This document shows positions 1 through 7,659 of a stretch of DNA of 9,138 nt, piece after piece. The notes below the pieces were generated by a model that worked only from the letters and a program-made list of their open reading frames with translations, was not told the origin of the DNA and ran no database searches. The DNA comes from Candidatus Cloacimonas sp. SDB (lineage in GTDB: Bacteria > Cloacimonadota > Cloacimonadia > Cloacimonadales > TCS61). Each line of letters begins with the position of its first letter. The stretch's first letter is position 1. The stretch covers positions 1-9,138 of the forward strand of contig LKUH01000155.1 in the NCBI GenBank assembly GCA_001412425.1, given 5' to 3'. The translations under genes and the position numbers were made by a program.

Positions 1-1731
1 AATTATTACTCCTATGTTTTTTATGTTTTTCCCTTAGGAAGTAGATATGATGGAATAAGAAATCCAGATTTTAATATCGATCAGAATTGGGACAGCTCTT
101 ATTATTATAAGTCCATGATAGAAAATAACTGCTGGAATTCTAAGATATTTATTCCCTTTCGAGATCTGAGATTTTACGGGAAACCTCCCTATAATTGGAA
201 ACTTATAGTTACAAGATACATATCTGATAAAAGAGAATATTATTCTGTGCCTTATGTTATTACCAGCCTGGGAAAGGATTATTTCCGGCGTGCAAAAGAT
301 TTCCAAATCAATCAGGAAATCGCTAAGCCTTCCGGTTATAATATAAGGCCATATGCTCTGATAAATTACAATACACTAGATAATGAAACACAATTTAACA
401 AAGATAATTTCGGTCTGGATTTTTCCTATAAACCTAATTTTTCATCACAGTTAAAATTCAGTTTTAATCCCGATTTTTCTGATATACCATTGGACGATGA
501 AATAGACCTATACAATTTGAGATATGCCCCCACTCTCCAAGAAAATAGATTCTTTTTCATCGAAGATTTCAATGCTTTTGGAATTGATAATTCAAAATTT
601 TATTCTAGAAATATCTTTCAGCCGCAATTAGCATTAAAATTAACTGCAAATTCAGCGAACTATTCCTATGGATTTCTGATTGTAAAAGATAAAGATACTG
701 ACTATAGTGATGATGACCTTTTTAGCATCGCAGCTGTCAATCCTTCCGGAAATAATTATAATTTTCAGATCACACTTCTCAACAGAATGAATAAAGAATA
801 TCATAATGAAGTTTTGCATTTAAAACCGACATTTGAAATATCTTCAAATAAAGAATTGTGGTTTGATGTAAATCTTTCTGCGAAAAAGAAAGAGAACTCT
901 GAACTGACAACCGGCTATTTCTGTGCGACAGGAATAAAGGTCTTTGAAGACAATATTAATGTCACTCTTTCAGGCCTGCAGATGAGTGAAGATTATGCAA
1001 TGGATATGGGAAAAATATACGAAGATGATTATTATGGCTGGAGTCTTGATGGGTCATATATCAGAGACGTATATACAAATCAAATCAGAACCATTTATAC
1101 CGAATTTACTTTCAGTGAAGAAATCGATAATAGAACAAATACATTATTAGAAAGATTACTAATCTTCAGTGTGAATTTTGAAACATTTCACAACATAACA
1201 TTTACACCAGATTTCAATTACGTAAAAGAATTTTATTCCAGTAGATATTTTAATAAATACCGATTAGGCTTTCGTTTTCAGTGGGACTTTCTAGCTTTCT
1301 TTAAGCCCAAATTTTCCTGGAATAAGCTGGAAACCATAATCTATTCTTTAGAAAGTAACCACTCCTGCAATTATTATCAATTTGCCTTAAACGGAGATAT
1401 CGGTAAACATGTATCATATTTTATCTCTGCAGATAAAATTCAGTACCCCGATCTTCAGAAACAACCTTCCATTGATAATAAATACTGGATCATTAACGGT
1501 GATGTAGATATTACTTTTTCCAATAACATTTTTCTGTCCAGCGGTTTTGGGTTCAACAATTATGAGTATTATCAATACAGCGATCACTGGGGTATCTATT
1601 CCAACTTAATTTGGGAATATAAACCCCAAAGCAGAATAGTTGTAGGGCTAAAATCTGCAATTGATAAAATTTACGATGACCCCAAGAAGGATTACGAAAC
1701 ATTTTATTTTAAAATATCCTATAGTTATTAA
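1..1731 (+). CDS. DUF5916 family outer-membrane beta-barrel protein with CBM9-like domain, 5'-truncated by window edge
   Basis: The frame is open from base 1 to the TAA at 1729-1731, giving 576 residues without a start, so the gene begins upstream. The ATG at 115 is an internal Met. Residues about 1-90 resemble the end of a CBM9-like beta-sandwich, with the typical run W-N-S-K-I-F-I-P-F-R-D-L-R-F followed by an N-W-K-L...TRY segment. The rest resembles the DUF5916 barrel: a segment G-L-D-F-S-Y-K, then FNPDFSDI, then LQENRFFFIEDFNAFG, equivalent to the family's 'NPDFSQVE ... FPEKRPFFLEG'. The remainder alternates aromatic and polar residues as amphipathic strands do, and the chain ends in FKISYSY, an aromatic terminus typical of proteins inserted by the BAM machinery. 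Family members sit in the outer membrane. Their substrate is not established and I assign none. Only the C-terminal part is visible, so signal peptide and full length cannot be judged. Confidence 0.75.
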   Translation, partial: NYYSYVFYVFPLGSRYDGIRNPDFNIDQNWDSSYYYKSMIENNCWNSKIFIPFRDLRFYGKPPYNWKLIVTRYISDKREYYSVPYVITSLGKDYFRRAKDFQINQEIAKPSGYNIRPYALINYNTLDNETQFNKDNFGLDFSYKPNFSSQLKFSFNPDFSDIPLDDEIDLYNLRYAPTLQENRFFFIEDFNAFGIDNSKFYSRNIFQPQLALKLTANSANYSYGFLIVKDKDTDYSDDDLFSIAAVNPSGNNYNFQITLLNRMNKEYHNEVLHLKPTFEISSNKELWFDVNLSAKKKENSELTTGYFCATGIKVFEDNINVTLSGLQMSEDYAMDMGKIYEDDYYGWSLDGSYIRDVYTNQIRTIYTEFTFSEEIDNRTNTLLERLLIFSVNFETFHNITFTPDFNYVKEFYSSRYFNKYRLGFRFQWDFLAFFKPKFSWNKLETIIYSLESNHSCNYYQFALNGDIGKHVSYFISADKIQYPDLQKQPSIDNKYWIINGDVDITFSNNIFLSSGFGFNNYEYYQYSDHWGIYSNLIWEYKPQSRIVVGLKSAIDKIYDDPKKDYETFYFKISYSY

Positions 1732-1849
1732 TCTTTTCTACCTTAGAAAAACCCTTATTCTAATTTAAAAAACATTTGACACTCATTAAGCAATTCAAAA
1801 AAGTCCACGAAAAAATATTAAAGCCCCGATAAAAGGGAGTGAGTGCAAT
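1732..1849 (+). promoter_or_regulatory. Intergenic region likely holding the stn operon promoter
   Basis: This 118-base AT-rich gap is the only space upstream of the three-gene operon, so its promoter is expected here. A perfect TTGACA lies at 1776-1781, but no good -10 box follows at 16-18 bases. A second weak pairing is TTCAAA at 1794-1799 with TATTAA at 1816-1821, 16 bases apart. The ribosome binding site of the first gene is AGGGAG at 1834-1839, ten bases before the ATG at 1850. No riboswitch-like structure or convincing operator is visible. The location is inferred from context; the exact promoter is not resolved. Confidence 0.3.
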
Positions 1850-2311
1850 ATGATTAAAAATAAAAAACAAATCGACGAAATAATTAGTAAATTCATCGGT
1901 AAAAAGGGCTCCTTAATACCCCTTATGCAGGAAATTCAGAATATCGAAAGATACCTTTCAATAGATACAATGAGATATCTCTCTGAAAAATCTGGAGTTA
2001 AACTTGCTGAGATATATGGAGTTGCAACCTTTTATACTATGTTCAAATTGAAACCTCAGGGTAAACATATTGTTAGGATTTGCAAAGGCACTGCCTGCCA
2101 CGTGTCAGGTGCCAATTCAATAGCCCGATCTCTTAAACAGGAACTAAACCTGAAAGACAATGAGGACACAACAAAAGATGGCCTATTTACAATTATGGAA
2201 GTTGCCTGTTTAGGATGTTGCAGCTTAGCTCCTGTAATTATGATCGATGATAATACATATGGCAAATTAACACCCGATTCTGTTGTTGATATTTTAAAAA
2301 AATACAACTAA
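1850..2311 (+). CDS. stnA: NuoE/HydC-like [2Fe-2S] subunit of a StnABC-type transhydrogenase (StnA)
   Basis: This 153-residue protein is a complete thioredoxin-like [2Fe-2S] subunit of the NuoE/HydC/HndA family, at the usual length of 150-170. Residues 1-70 form the helical N-terminal part, including the family segment YLSEKSGVKLAEIYGVATFY. The cluster ligands are C78 and C83 (CKGTAC, C-x4-C) and C120 and C124 (CLGCC, C-x3-C), all four present. In HydABC and Stn complexes this subunit packs on the flavoprotein and forms the bifurcating core with it. It is cytoplasmic, with no signal peptide or membrane segment. The ATG start is preceded by AGGGAG. The gene ends 12 bases before the flavoprotein gene. 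It could also be called NuoE or HydC; the Stn name rests on the neighbour at 4107-7562, which has an NfnB-like module and no hydrogenase domain. Family assignment is secure; the complex identity is an inference from operon content. Confidence 0.88.
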   Translation: MIKNKKQIDEIISKFIGKKGSLIPLMQEIQNIERYLSIDTMRYLSEKSGVKLAEIYGVATFYTMFKLKPQGKHIVRICKGTACHVSGANSIARSLKQELNLKDNEDTTKDGLFTIMEVACLGCCSLAPVIMIDDNTYGKLTPDSVVDILKKYN

Positions 2312-2312
2312 A

Positions 2313-2318
2313 GGGAGG
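2313..2318 (+). promoter_or_regulatory. Shine-Dalgarno site fixing the TTG start of stnB
   Basis: GGGAGG overlaps the end of the upstream stop region and sits five bases before the TTG at 2324. The next in-frame residues give the conserved start of the ferredoxin-like domain (IKVGLASCG), so the TTG start is supported over any later Met codon. Confidence 0.75.
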
Positions 2319-2323
2319 AAATC

Positions 2324-4093
2324 TTGAGCTTTACTATCAAAGTAGGTTTAGCAAGTTGCGGCCGTGCAGCCGGTGCTGTTGAGGTATATGAAGCAATTGA
2401 TAAATACTTATCTAAAAATAAGATTAAAGCTGAATTGAAAAAAACTGCCTGTATTGGCATGTGTTTTTCTGAACCTTTAGTGGAGTTTGTTGCCGAAGAT
2501 GGCAGCAGTATAACTTATGGAAAAGTTAAACCGGTTGAAATCCCTGAATTGATAAAACAATTTAATAATCGCTCTCCAATAAAAAATAATATAATATTAT
2601 CAAACCACCTTAAAGGTTCTGAAAATACTAATCTCAATAACCAGGTCCGTATAGCCTTGAGAAATTGCGGCAATATTAATCCGGAATCTTTAGATGATTA
2701 CCTGGCGAATAAAGGCTATCAATCCCTGGAAAAAGTATTGAATGAAATGAGCCAGGAAGAAGTTATTGAAGAAATAAAAAAATCCGGGCTGCGAGGTCGT
2801 GGCGGTGCTGGCTTTCCAACCGGATTGAAATGGAGCTTTGCCCTCCAAGCTGAAAACAAAAAGAAGTATGTGGTCTGTAACGCTGATGAGGGTGATCCCG
2901 GAGCTTTTATGGATAGAAGCGTTCTTGAAGGAGATCCTCATAGTATTATAGAAGGCATGGCCATCTGTGCTTATGCAATTGGAGCTGATGAAGGTTATAT
3001 TTATTGCAGAGCTGAATATCCCCTGGCTATTAAACATCTAAAGAAAGCTATTAAAGATGCTGAGAGTGCAGGTTATCTGGGACATAAGATTTTAGGTAAG
3101 AATTTCTCTTTTAAAGTTCACATAAAAGAAGGAGCTGGCGCCTTTGTATGCGGAGAAGAAACTGCTTTAATGGCTTCTATTGAAGGTCAAAGAGGTATGC
3201 CCCGAATCAGACCTCCCTTCCCTGCAACTTCGGGATTATGGGGTAAGCCAACCAATATTAACAATGTTGAAACTCTCGCAAATATTGCCTGGATTATTTT
3301 AAACGGTTCGGCTGAATATTCCAAATTTGGCACTGAAAAAAGCAAAGGAACTAAAGTATTTGCGTTAGCCGGAAAAATAAAAAACAGCGGATTAATTGAA
3401 GTACCCATGGGTATGCCACTTAGAAATGTGATTTATGATGTTGGCGGCGGAATGCTCACAGATAAACCCTTCAAGGCTGTTCAGCTGGGAGGTCCTTCCG
3501 GGGGTTGTATTCCAGAAAAACTACTAGATACAATTGTTGATTATGATTCCATTACAAAAACTGGTGCCATTATGGGTTCAGGTGGAATGGTCGTTATGGA
3601 TACATCCACCTGTATGGTAGACGTCGCTAAATTCTTCCTTAATTTTACTCAAAATGAGTCTTGTGGAAAATGTACTTTCTGCAGAATCGGTACAAAAAGG
3701 ATGCTAGAAATTCTTACCAGGATCACCGAGGGAAAAGGTAAAATGGAAGATATAGATACTTTGGAAAATCTGGCTGAAAATATTATTAAAGGCTCTCTCT
3801 GCGGATTAGGGCAAACTGCACCTAACCCCGTGCTAACAACTTTAAGATACTTCAGAGATGAATATATTGAACATATTATGAATAAAAAATGTCCTGCCGG
3901 TGTCTGTACTTCTTTAATAAAATTTGAAGTGATAGAGGATAAATGCGTCGGTTGTACAGCCTGTGCCAGGAAATGCCCGGTCAACTGTATTTCAGGTGAA
4001 GTAAAAAAAATACATAAAATTGATCAGGATAAATGTATTAAATGCGGTGTTTGTTTAGAAACCTGTAAATTCGATGCTATAAAAAAATCATAA
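2324..4093 (+). CDS. stnB: NuoF/HydB-like FMN/NAD(H) iron-sulfur flavoprotein of a StnABC-type transhydrogenase (StnB)
   Basis: This 589-residue protein has the full HydB layout. Residues 1-85 are a thioredoxin-like [2Fe-2S] domain with C12, C43 and C47. The expected first ligand of the usual four is V7, so the cluster may be altered or lost. Residues about 110-430 are the FMN/NAD(H) domain: GLRGRGGAGFPTG at 155-167 and CNADEGDPGAF from C185, followed by a CGEETAL segment and an SLBB-like part. A 4Fe-4S cluster is bound by C447, C450, C453 and C493. H517, C523 and C528 (CPAGVC) lie in the short segment that in HydB precedes the ferredoxin tail and may bind a structural metal. Two C-terminal 4Fe-4S clusters are bound by C541/C544/C547/C551 and C571/C574/C577/C581, the expected exit route to ferredoxin. 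In HydABC and Stn this subunit carries the FMN and, with the HydC-like partner, the bifurcating module. The start is TTG, set by GGGAGG. Alternative names are NuoF, HydB and HndC. Confidence 0.88.
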   Translation: MSFTIKVGLASCGRAAGAVEVYEAIDKYLSKNKIKAELKKTACIGMCFSEPLVEFVAEDGSSITYGKVKPVEIPELIKQFNNRSPIKNNIILSNHLKGSENTNLNNQVRIALRNCGNINPESLDDYLANKGYQSLEKVLNEMSQEEVIEEIKKSGLRGRGGAGFPTGLKWSFALQAENKKKYVVCNADEGDPGAFMDRSVLEGDPHSIIEGMAICAYAIGADEGYIYCRAEYPLAIKHLKKAIKDAESAGYLGHKILGKNFSFKVHIKEGAGAFVCGEETALMASIEGQRGMPRIRPPFPATSGLWGKPTNINNVETLANIAWIILNGSAEYSKFGTEKSKGTKVFALAGKIKNSGLIEVPMGMPLRNVIYDVGGGMLTDKPFKAVQLGGPSGGCIPEKLLDTIVDYDSITKTGAIMGSGGMVVMDTSTCMVDVAKFFLNFTQNESCGKCTFCRIGTKRMLEILTRITEGKGKMEDIDTLENLAENIIKGSLCGLGQTAPNPVLTTLRYFRDEYIEHIMNKKCPAGVCTSLIKFEVIEDKCVGCTACARKCPVNCISGEVKKIHKIDQDKCIKCGVCLETCKFDAIKKS

Positions 4094-4106
4094 GGGGAAA
4101 ACCTGT

Positions 4107-7100
4107 ATGATAACAGTAAAATTAAACGGAAAAGAAGTAAAAACAAACCCGGGAAAAACCATCCTGGAAGTTGCTGAAGAAAATGATTTAATAATCCCTA
4201 CATTATGCCATGATAAAGAACTTGAACCTTTTGGATCCTGTTGGGTGTGCGCAGTAAAAGTGGAAGGAAGAAAGGGCTTTGTTACTGCTTGTGGGACTAA
4301 AATTGTTGATGGAATGAATATTACTACAGATTCAGAAGAAGTATACTCAGCTCGTAAAATGGCTTTAGAACTTTTACTCTCAGATCATTATGCTGATTGC
4401 GAAGCTCCCTGTAAGATAGCATGCCCAAATCATTTAGATGTTCAAACTTATGTTTCACTGATAGCAAACGGCCAATATAAAGAGTCTTTACAGGTAATAA
4501 AAGAAACACTTCCAATGCCTTTATCTATCGGCAGAGTATGCCCCGCTTTCTGTGAGGATGAGTGCAGAAGAAAACTGGTGGAAGAACCCATCGCAATCCG
4601 ACAATTAAAAAGATATGTTGCAGACCTTGATATTGAGGATGAAAACCCATTTATCCCTGAAAAAGAAGCACCAAAAAATGAAAAGATCGCAATTATTGGT
4701 GCAGGACCTTCAGGCTTGACATGCGGATATTTTTTGTCTAATAAAGGGTATAATGTAACAGTTTTTGAAGCTGCAGAAAAAGCTGGAGGCTGGTTAAGAT
4801 ATGGGATTCCGGAATACAGGCTTCCTAAAAAAGTTCTTGATAAAGAAATCAAACTGATGTGTGCCAACGGCATGAAAATTAAAACCGGCATTCAGATAGG
4901 AAAAGATATGACCTTATCTGAATTATCTTCCAAATTCGATGCAGTCTTCTTGGCAATTGGAGCTCAAAATGCTGTTCCCATGAAACTTAAAGGCAATGAC
5001 CTTAATGGTTGTTTTCTGGGAGTTGATTTTTTAAAGGATTTTGTTCTTGGAAACAAAATAAAAATCGGGAAAAAAGTGATGGTTGTTGGTGGAGGGAACA
5101 CTGCTATCGACTGTGCAAGAACAGCCAGAAGATTAGGCTCAGATGTAACTATAGTATATAGAAGAACCCGAAAAGAAATGCCGGCAGAAACTTATGAAAT
5201 CGATGCGGCAGAAGAAGAAGGCATTAAATTCCATTTTTTAACAAATCCAGTAGAAAATTTCGGTCAAAAAGGAAAGCTTGTTTCAGTTAAATTGGAAAAA
5301 ATGAAATTGGGAAAACCTGATGCCAGTGGAAGAAGAAGACCTGAACCTACTGGAGAATTCTTTAAAGAAGATTTTGATACGATGATCGCAGCCATTTCGC
5401 AGGTTTCGGAAATTAATTTCCTGGCGGATAAAGCTAATAAAATCGATGGTAAAGAAATACCTCTAACCCGTTGGTCCACTGCAATAATTGACGAAGAAAC
5501 AATGCATGTTGGAATAAAAAATATTTTTGCTGGAGGTGATTTCCGTAGAGGACCAGCAACCGCTATTGAAGCTATTTATGACGGCAGAATCGCTGCAGAA
5601 GCTATAGACAGATATTTGCGCAAAGAAATGCTCATGGATCCAGTTGTATTATTTGATTCCAAAAAAGAAAAAAAACTCAAAGATGTTGACCCTGCGCACT
5701 ATAAGCAGTATAAAAGAATTAACCGCTTTAAAATGCCTGAATTGGAACCGGAAGCAAGAAACACAAATTTCCTGGAAATTGAACTTGGATTCAGCAACGA
5801 AGATGCAACTTCTGAAGCTTCGCGTTGTCTGGAATGTGGTTGTCAGGTAAATCAAACTTGTAAACTTCGGGAATATGCTACAGAATACAAAATCGAAGTT
5901 GAATTATTCAAAGGTGATAAGAATAAACATCCAATAGATGAAACACATCCCTTTATTTTAAGAGACCCTAATAAATGCATAAAATGTGGACGCTGTGTCA
6001 GGATCTGTGCAGAAGTTCAAGGTCCGGGAGTTTTAGGATATATCTATCGCGGTTTTACAAGTTATGTGGCACCGGAATTTGGTGAAAGTTTAACTAAAAC
6101 TACTTGTGAATCTTGTGGAAAATGTATCGAGGTCTGCCCAGTGGGAGCACTACTTCCCAGAAATCTAAACTATAAATTAAATCCCCATCCCTTAGAAGTT
6201 GTCGAGCAGAATTGTGGATTATGCGGAACAGGATGTGAAATTAGAATTCAGGTTCAGACTGATAAAATAGCCTACATCAATCCAGCTGGAAATGAAAAAT
6301 TAAATGATAGAAATCTTTGTTTTGATGGAAAATTCGGCTGGCAGATGCTGGAGAGTGATGACAGGCCAATAACTTCCTACGTAAGAAAAGAAGACACCAT
6401 TGATGAAGTTGAGGAAAGCTGGGTTGAATCAAATGATTTTACTGAGATCAGTCAGCTTATAAAGAATAAGTTAAATAATGCTAAAACCAGGAAGATCTAT
6501 GTAGCACCCAATGCTACCAATGAAGAAATTTTATTGATGAAAACAGTCGCTGAAAAGATTAATGCCGAGATTGCTTCTTTATCCTATCAAAAATGCTTTA
6601 TGAGTGATCTTAAGAACACAGTTTTAATGGATAAAACTTACGATGATATTAAGCAGGCTGAAGTAATAATCATTGTCGGGAAAATAAGTTCAGTTTTAAA
6701 AACAATGATTAGAAATGAACAGAGGAAAGGTAAAAAACTGATCTTAATTAATAATAATCATGAAGAATTCAACCGTTTTGCAGACGAATTGTATAATGAA
6801 GATCCCATAACTGATACTTTGGACAGAATTCTGGAAAACTATTACGAAGAAGATGAAGATATGGAAGAAAATGATACCGATTCGGATTCAGAAACTATCT
6901 TACCACTTGAACTGAACGTTCCCGCCAAAACCTTATTCCTCTACTGTAGAGAGAATGTTTCTGAAGAAGTGGCCTGGAACATCTGGATGCTTTCTTCTCT
7001 TATTTGTGATTTTAAAGCAGGCTCAGGCGTCCTGCAAACTTCACAATTCTGTAATTTAAAAGGCTTGAACCGCTTTGGTATACTACCAGGAAAACCACAA

Positions 7101-7562
7101 AATTCAGATTTCGTAATTTTCTATAAGGAACTTCCCTGTGAAGAACAGAAAAAATTACTCAAAAACAGTAAATTCATGATTTCCATTAACACCCATATAG
7201 ATGAAAGTGATCCTTCTCATATTTTTATTCCTGCCCCTTCTTATTTAGAGATAGAAGGCTCAGCTATAGCAAATGACGGAAGAATCACTAGTTTCAAGAA
7301 TCCAAAAAAATCAAGGATTTTTAATAACCTTCTGATAAAATTATATGATCTGAATTTAATAGATGAAGAACAAAGTGATCCAATTTATTGGTTAAAAGAA
7401 GTTAAAAAGGAACTGAAAAAAGTAGAACCTAAGAGGGAAATGACTGACCAACAGCTTTTAGATTATTTATATACTCTGGAAGACATTAAATTCAATATCC
7501 CCAAATTGCATAATGTTCAAAAAATAAGACTGGACACGATGAAAAAGCTGTTGAGACAATAA
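4107..7562 (+). CDS. stnC: NuoG-like subunit with inserted NfnB/GltD-type FAD-NADP(H) module (StnC)
   Basis: This 1151-residue fusion contains, in order: a plant-type [2Fe-2S] domain (C34, C45, C48, C62); a GltD/NfnB-type Fe-S domain (C98, C102, C106 and C145, C149, C153); an FAD Rossmann fold (GAGPSG, 198-203) with the family run GGWLRYGIPEYRLP from 227; an NADP(H) Rossmann fold (GGGNTA, 328-333) followed by YRRTRKEMPA, whose arginines bind the 2'-phosphate in this family; the FAD-closing motif FAGGDFRRGP from 474; a short Cys motif (C574, C577, C579, C585); two 4Fe-4S ferredoxin motifs (C624-C634 and C667-C677); a NuoG N7-like cluster (C703, C706, C710, C738); and a reduced molybdopterin-oxidoreductase-like tail with an acidic stretch at 914-929. 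I see no H-cluster domain, so it is not a hydrogenase, and no evident Mo/W ligand. In Sporomusa ovata Stn, the equivalent subunit exchanges electrons with NADP(H). AAGGGG lies nine bases before the ATG. NfnB-fused formate dehydrogenase-like subunits are the main alternative relatives. Confidence 0.85.
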   Translation: MITVKLNGKEVKTNPGKTILEVAEENDLIIPTLCHDKELEPFGSCWVCAVKVEGRKGFVTACGTKIVDGMNITTDSEEVYSARKMALELLLSDHYADCEAPCKIACPNHLDVQTYVSLIANGQYKESLQVIKETLPMPLSIGRVCPAFCEDECRRKLVEEPIAIRQLKRYVADLDIEDENPFIPEKEAPKNEKIAIIGAGPSGLTCGYFLSNKGYNVTVFEAAEKAGGWLRYGIPEYRLPKKVLDKEIKLMCANGMKIKTGIQIGKDMTLSELSSKFDAVFLAIGAQNAVPMKLKGNDLNGCFLGVDFLKDFVLGNKIKIGKKVMVVGGGNTAIDCARTARRLGSDVTIVYRRTRKEMPAETYEIDAAEEEGIKFHFLTNPVENFGQKGKLVSVKLEKMKLGKPDASGRRRPEPTGEFFKEDFDTMIAAISQVSEINFLADKANKIDGKEIPLTRWSTAIIDEETMHVGIKNIFAGGDFRRGPATAIEAIYDGRIAAEAIDRYLRKEMLMDPVVLFDSKKEKKLKDVDPAHYKQYKRINRFKMPELEPEARNTNFLEIELGFSNEDATSEASRCLECGCQVNQTCKLREYATEYKIEVELFKGDKNKHPIDETHPFILRDPNKCIKCGRCVRICAEVQGPGVLGYIYRGFTSYVAPEFGESLTKTTCESCGKCIEVCPVGALLPRNLNYKLNPHPLEVVEQNCGLCGTGCEIRIQVQTDKIAYINPAGNEKLNDRNLCFDGKFGWQMLESDDRPITSYVRKEDTIDEVEESWVESNDFTEISQLIKNKLNNAKTRKIYVAPNATNEEILLMKTVAEKINAEIASLSYQKCFMSDLKNTVLMDKTYDDIKQAEVIIIVGKISSVLKTMIRNEQRKGKKLILINNNHEEFNRFADELYNEDPITDTLDRILENYYEEDEDMEENDTDSDSETILPLELNVPAKTLFLYCRENVSEEVAWNIWMLSSLICDFKAGSGVLQTSQFCNLKGLNRFGILPGKPQNSDFVIFYKELPCEEQKKLLKNSKFMISINTHIDESDPSHIFIPAPSYLEIEGSAIANDGRITSFKNPKKSRIFNNLLIKLYDLNLIDEEQSDPIYWLKEVKKELKKVEPKREMTDQQLLDYLYTLEDIKFNIPKLHNVQKIRLDTMKKLLRQ

Positions 7563-7576
7563 CTACTGGAATTTGT

Positions 7577-7605
7577 GGTGGAAGATGATTTCCTTCCGCC
7601 TTTTT
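7577..7605 (+). terminator. Intrinsic terminator of the stn operon
   Basis: GGTGGAAG (7577-7584) pairs with CTTCCGCC (7593-7600): eight pairs including one G-U, closing an eight-base loop, followed directly by TTTTT (7601-7605) and more T-rich sequence. It begins 15 bases after the stop of the NuoG-like gene and so separates the redox operon from nfo. Confidence 0.85.
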
Positions 7606-7659
7606 ATTTATTCAAATCAGTTAAATTTAATACTTCTTAGAATATTACAGGTCGTTCAT

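Noticed and set aside
1734..1750. Inverted repeat TTTTCTA-cct-TAGAAAA as terminator of the first gene
   Set aside because: It has seven pairs with a single G-C, a three-base loop and no following T-run; too weak to call.
1824..1837. CCC/GGG hairpin that could mask the stnA ribosome binding site
   Set aside because: Only three pairs with a seven-base loop; such pairing arises easily by chance.
4448..4891. Minus-strand reading frame of 147 codons
   Set aside because: It is a shadow of the FAD-module coding region, with no ribosome binding site or recognisable domain.
4674..5640. Stand-alone glutamate synthase small subunit (GltD)
   Set aside because: The GltD-like module lies within one uninterrupted reading frame with the NuoG-like parts, and no large-subunit gene is nearby.
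1850..7562. [FeFe]-hydrogenase HydABC or NADP-reducing hydrogenase Hnd
   Set aside because: HydB- and HydC-like subunits are present, but the third protein has no H-cluster motifs and instead carries an FAD/NADP(H) module and a NuoG-like tail.
1850..7562. Fragment of respiratory complex I (nuo operon)
   Set aside because: No membrane subunits or NuoB/C/D/I genes follow; a strong terminator ends the set and the next gene is nfo. The NfnB-like insert and ferredoxin-tailed NuoF-like protein are not complex I features.
7573..7659. Longer nfo start at TTG 7573
   Set aside because: The codon lies beside the terminator hairpin, no ribosome binding site precedes it, and the 29 extra residues match nothing in endonuclease IV.
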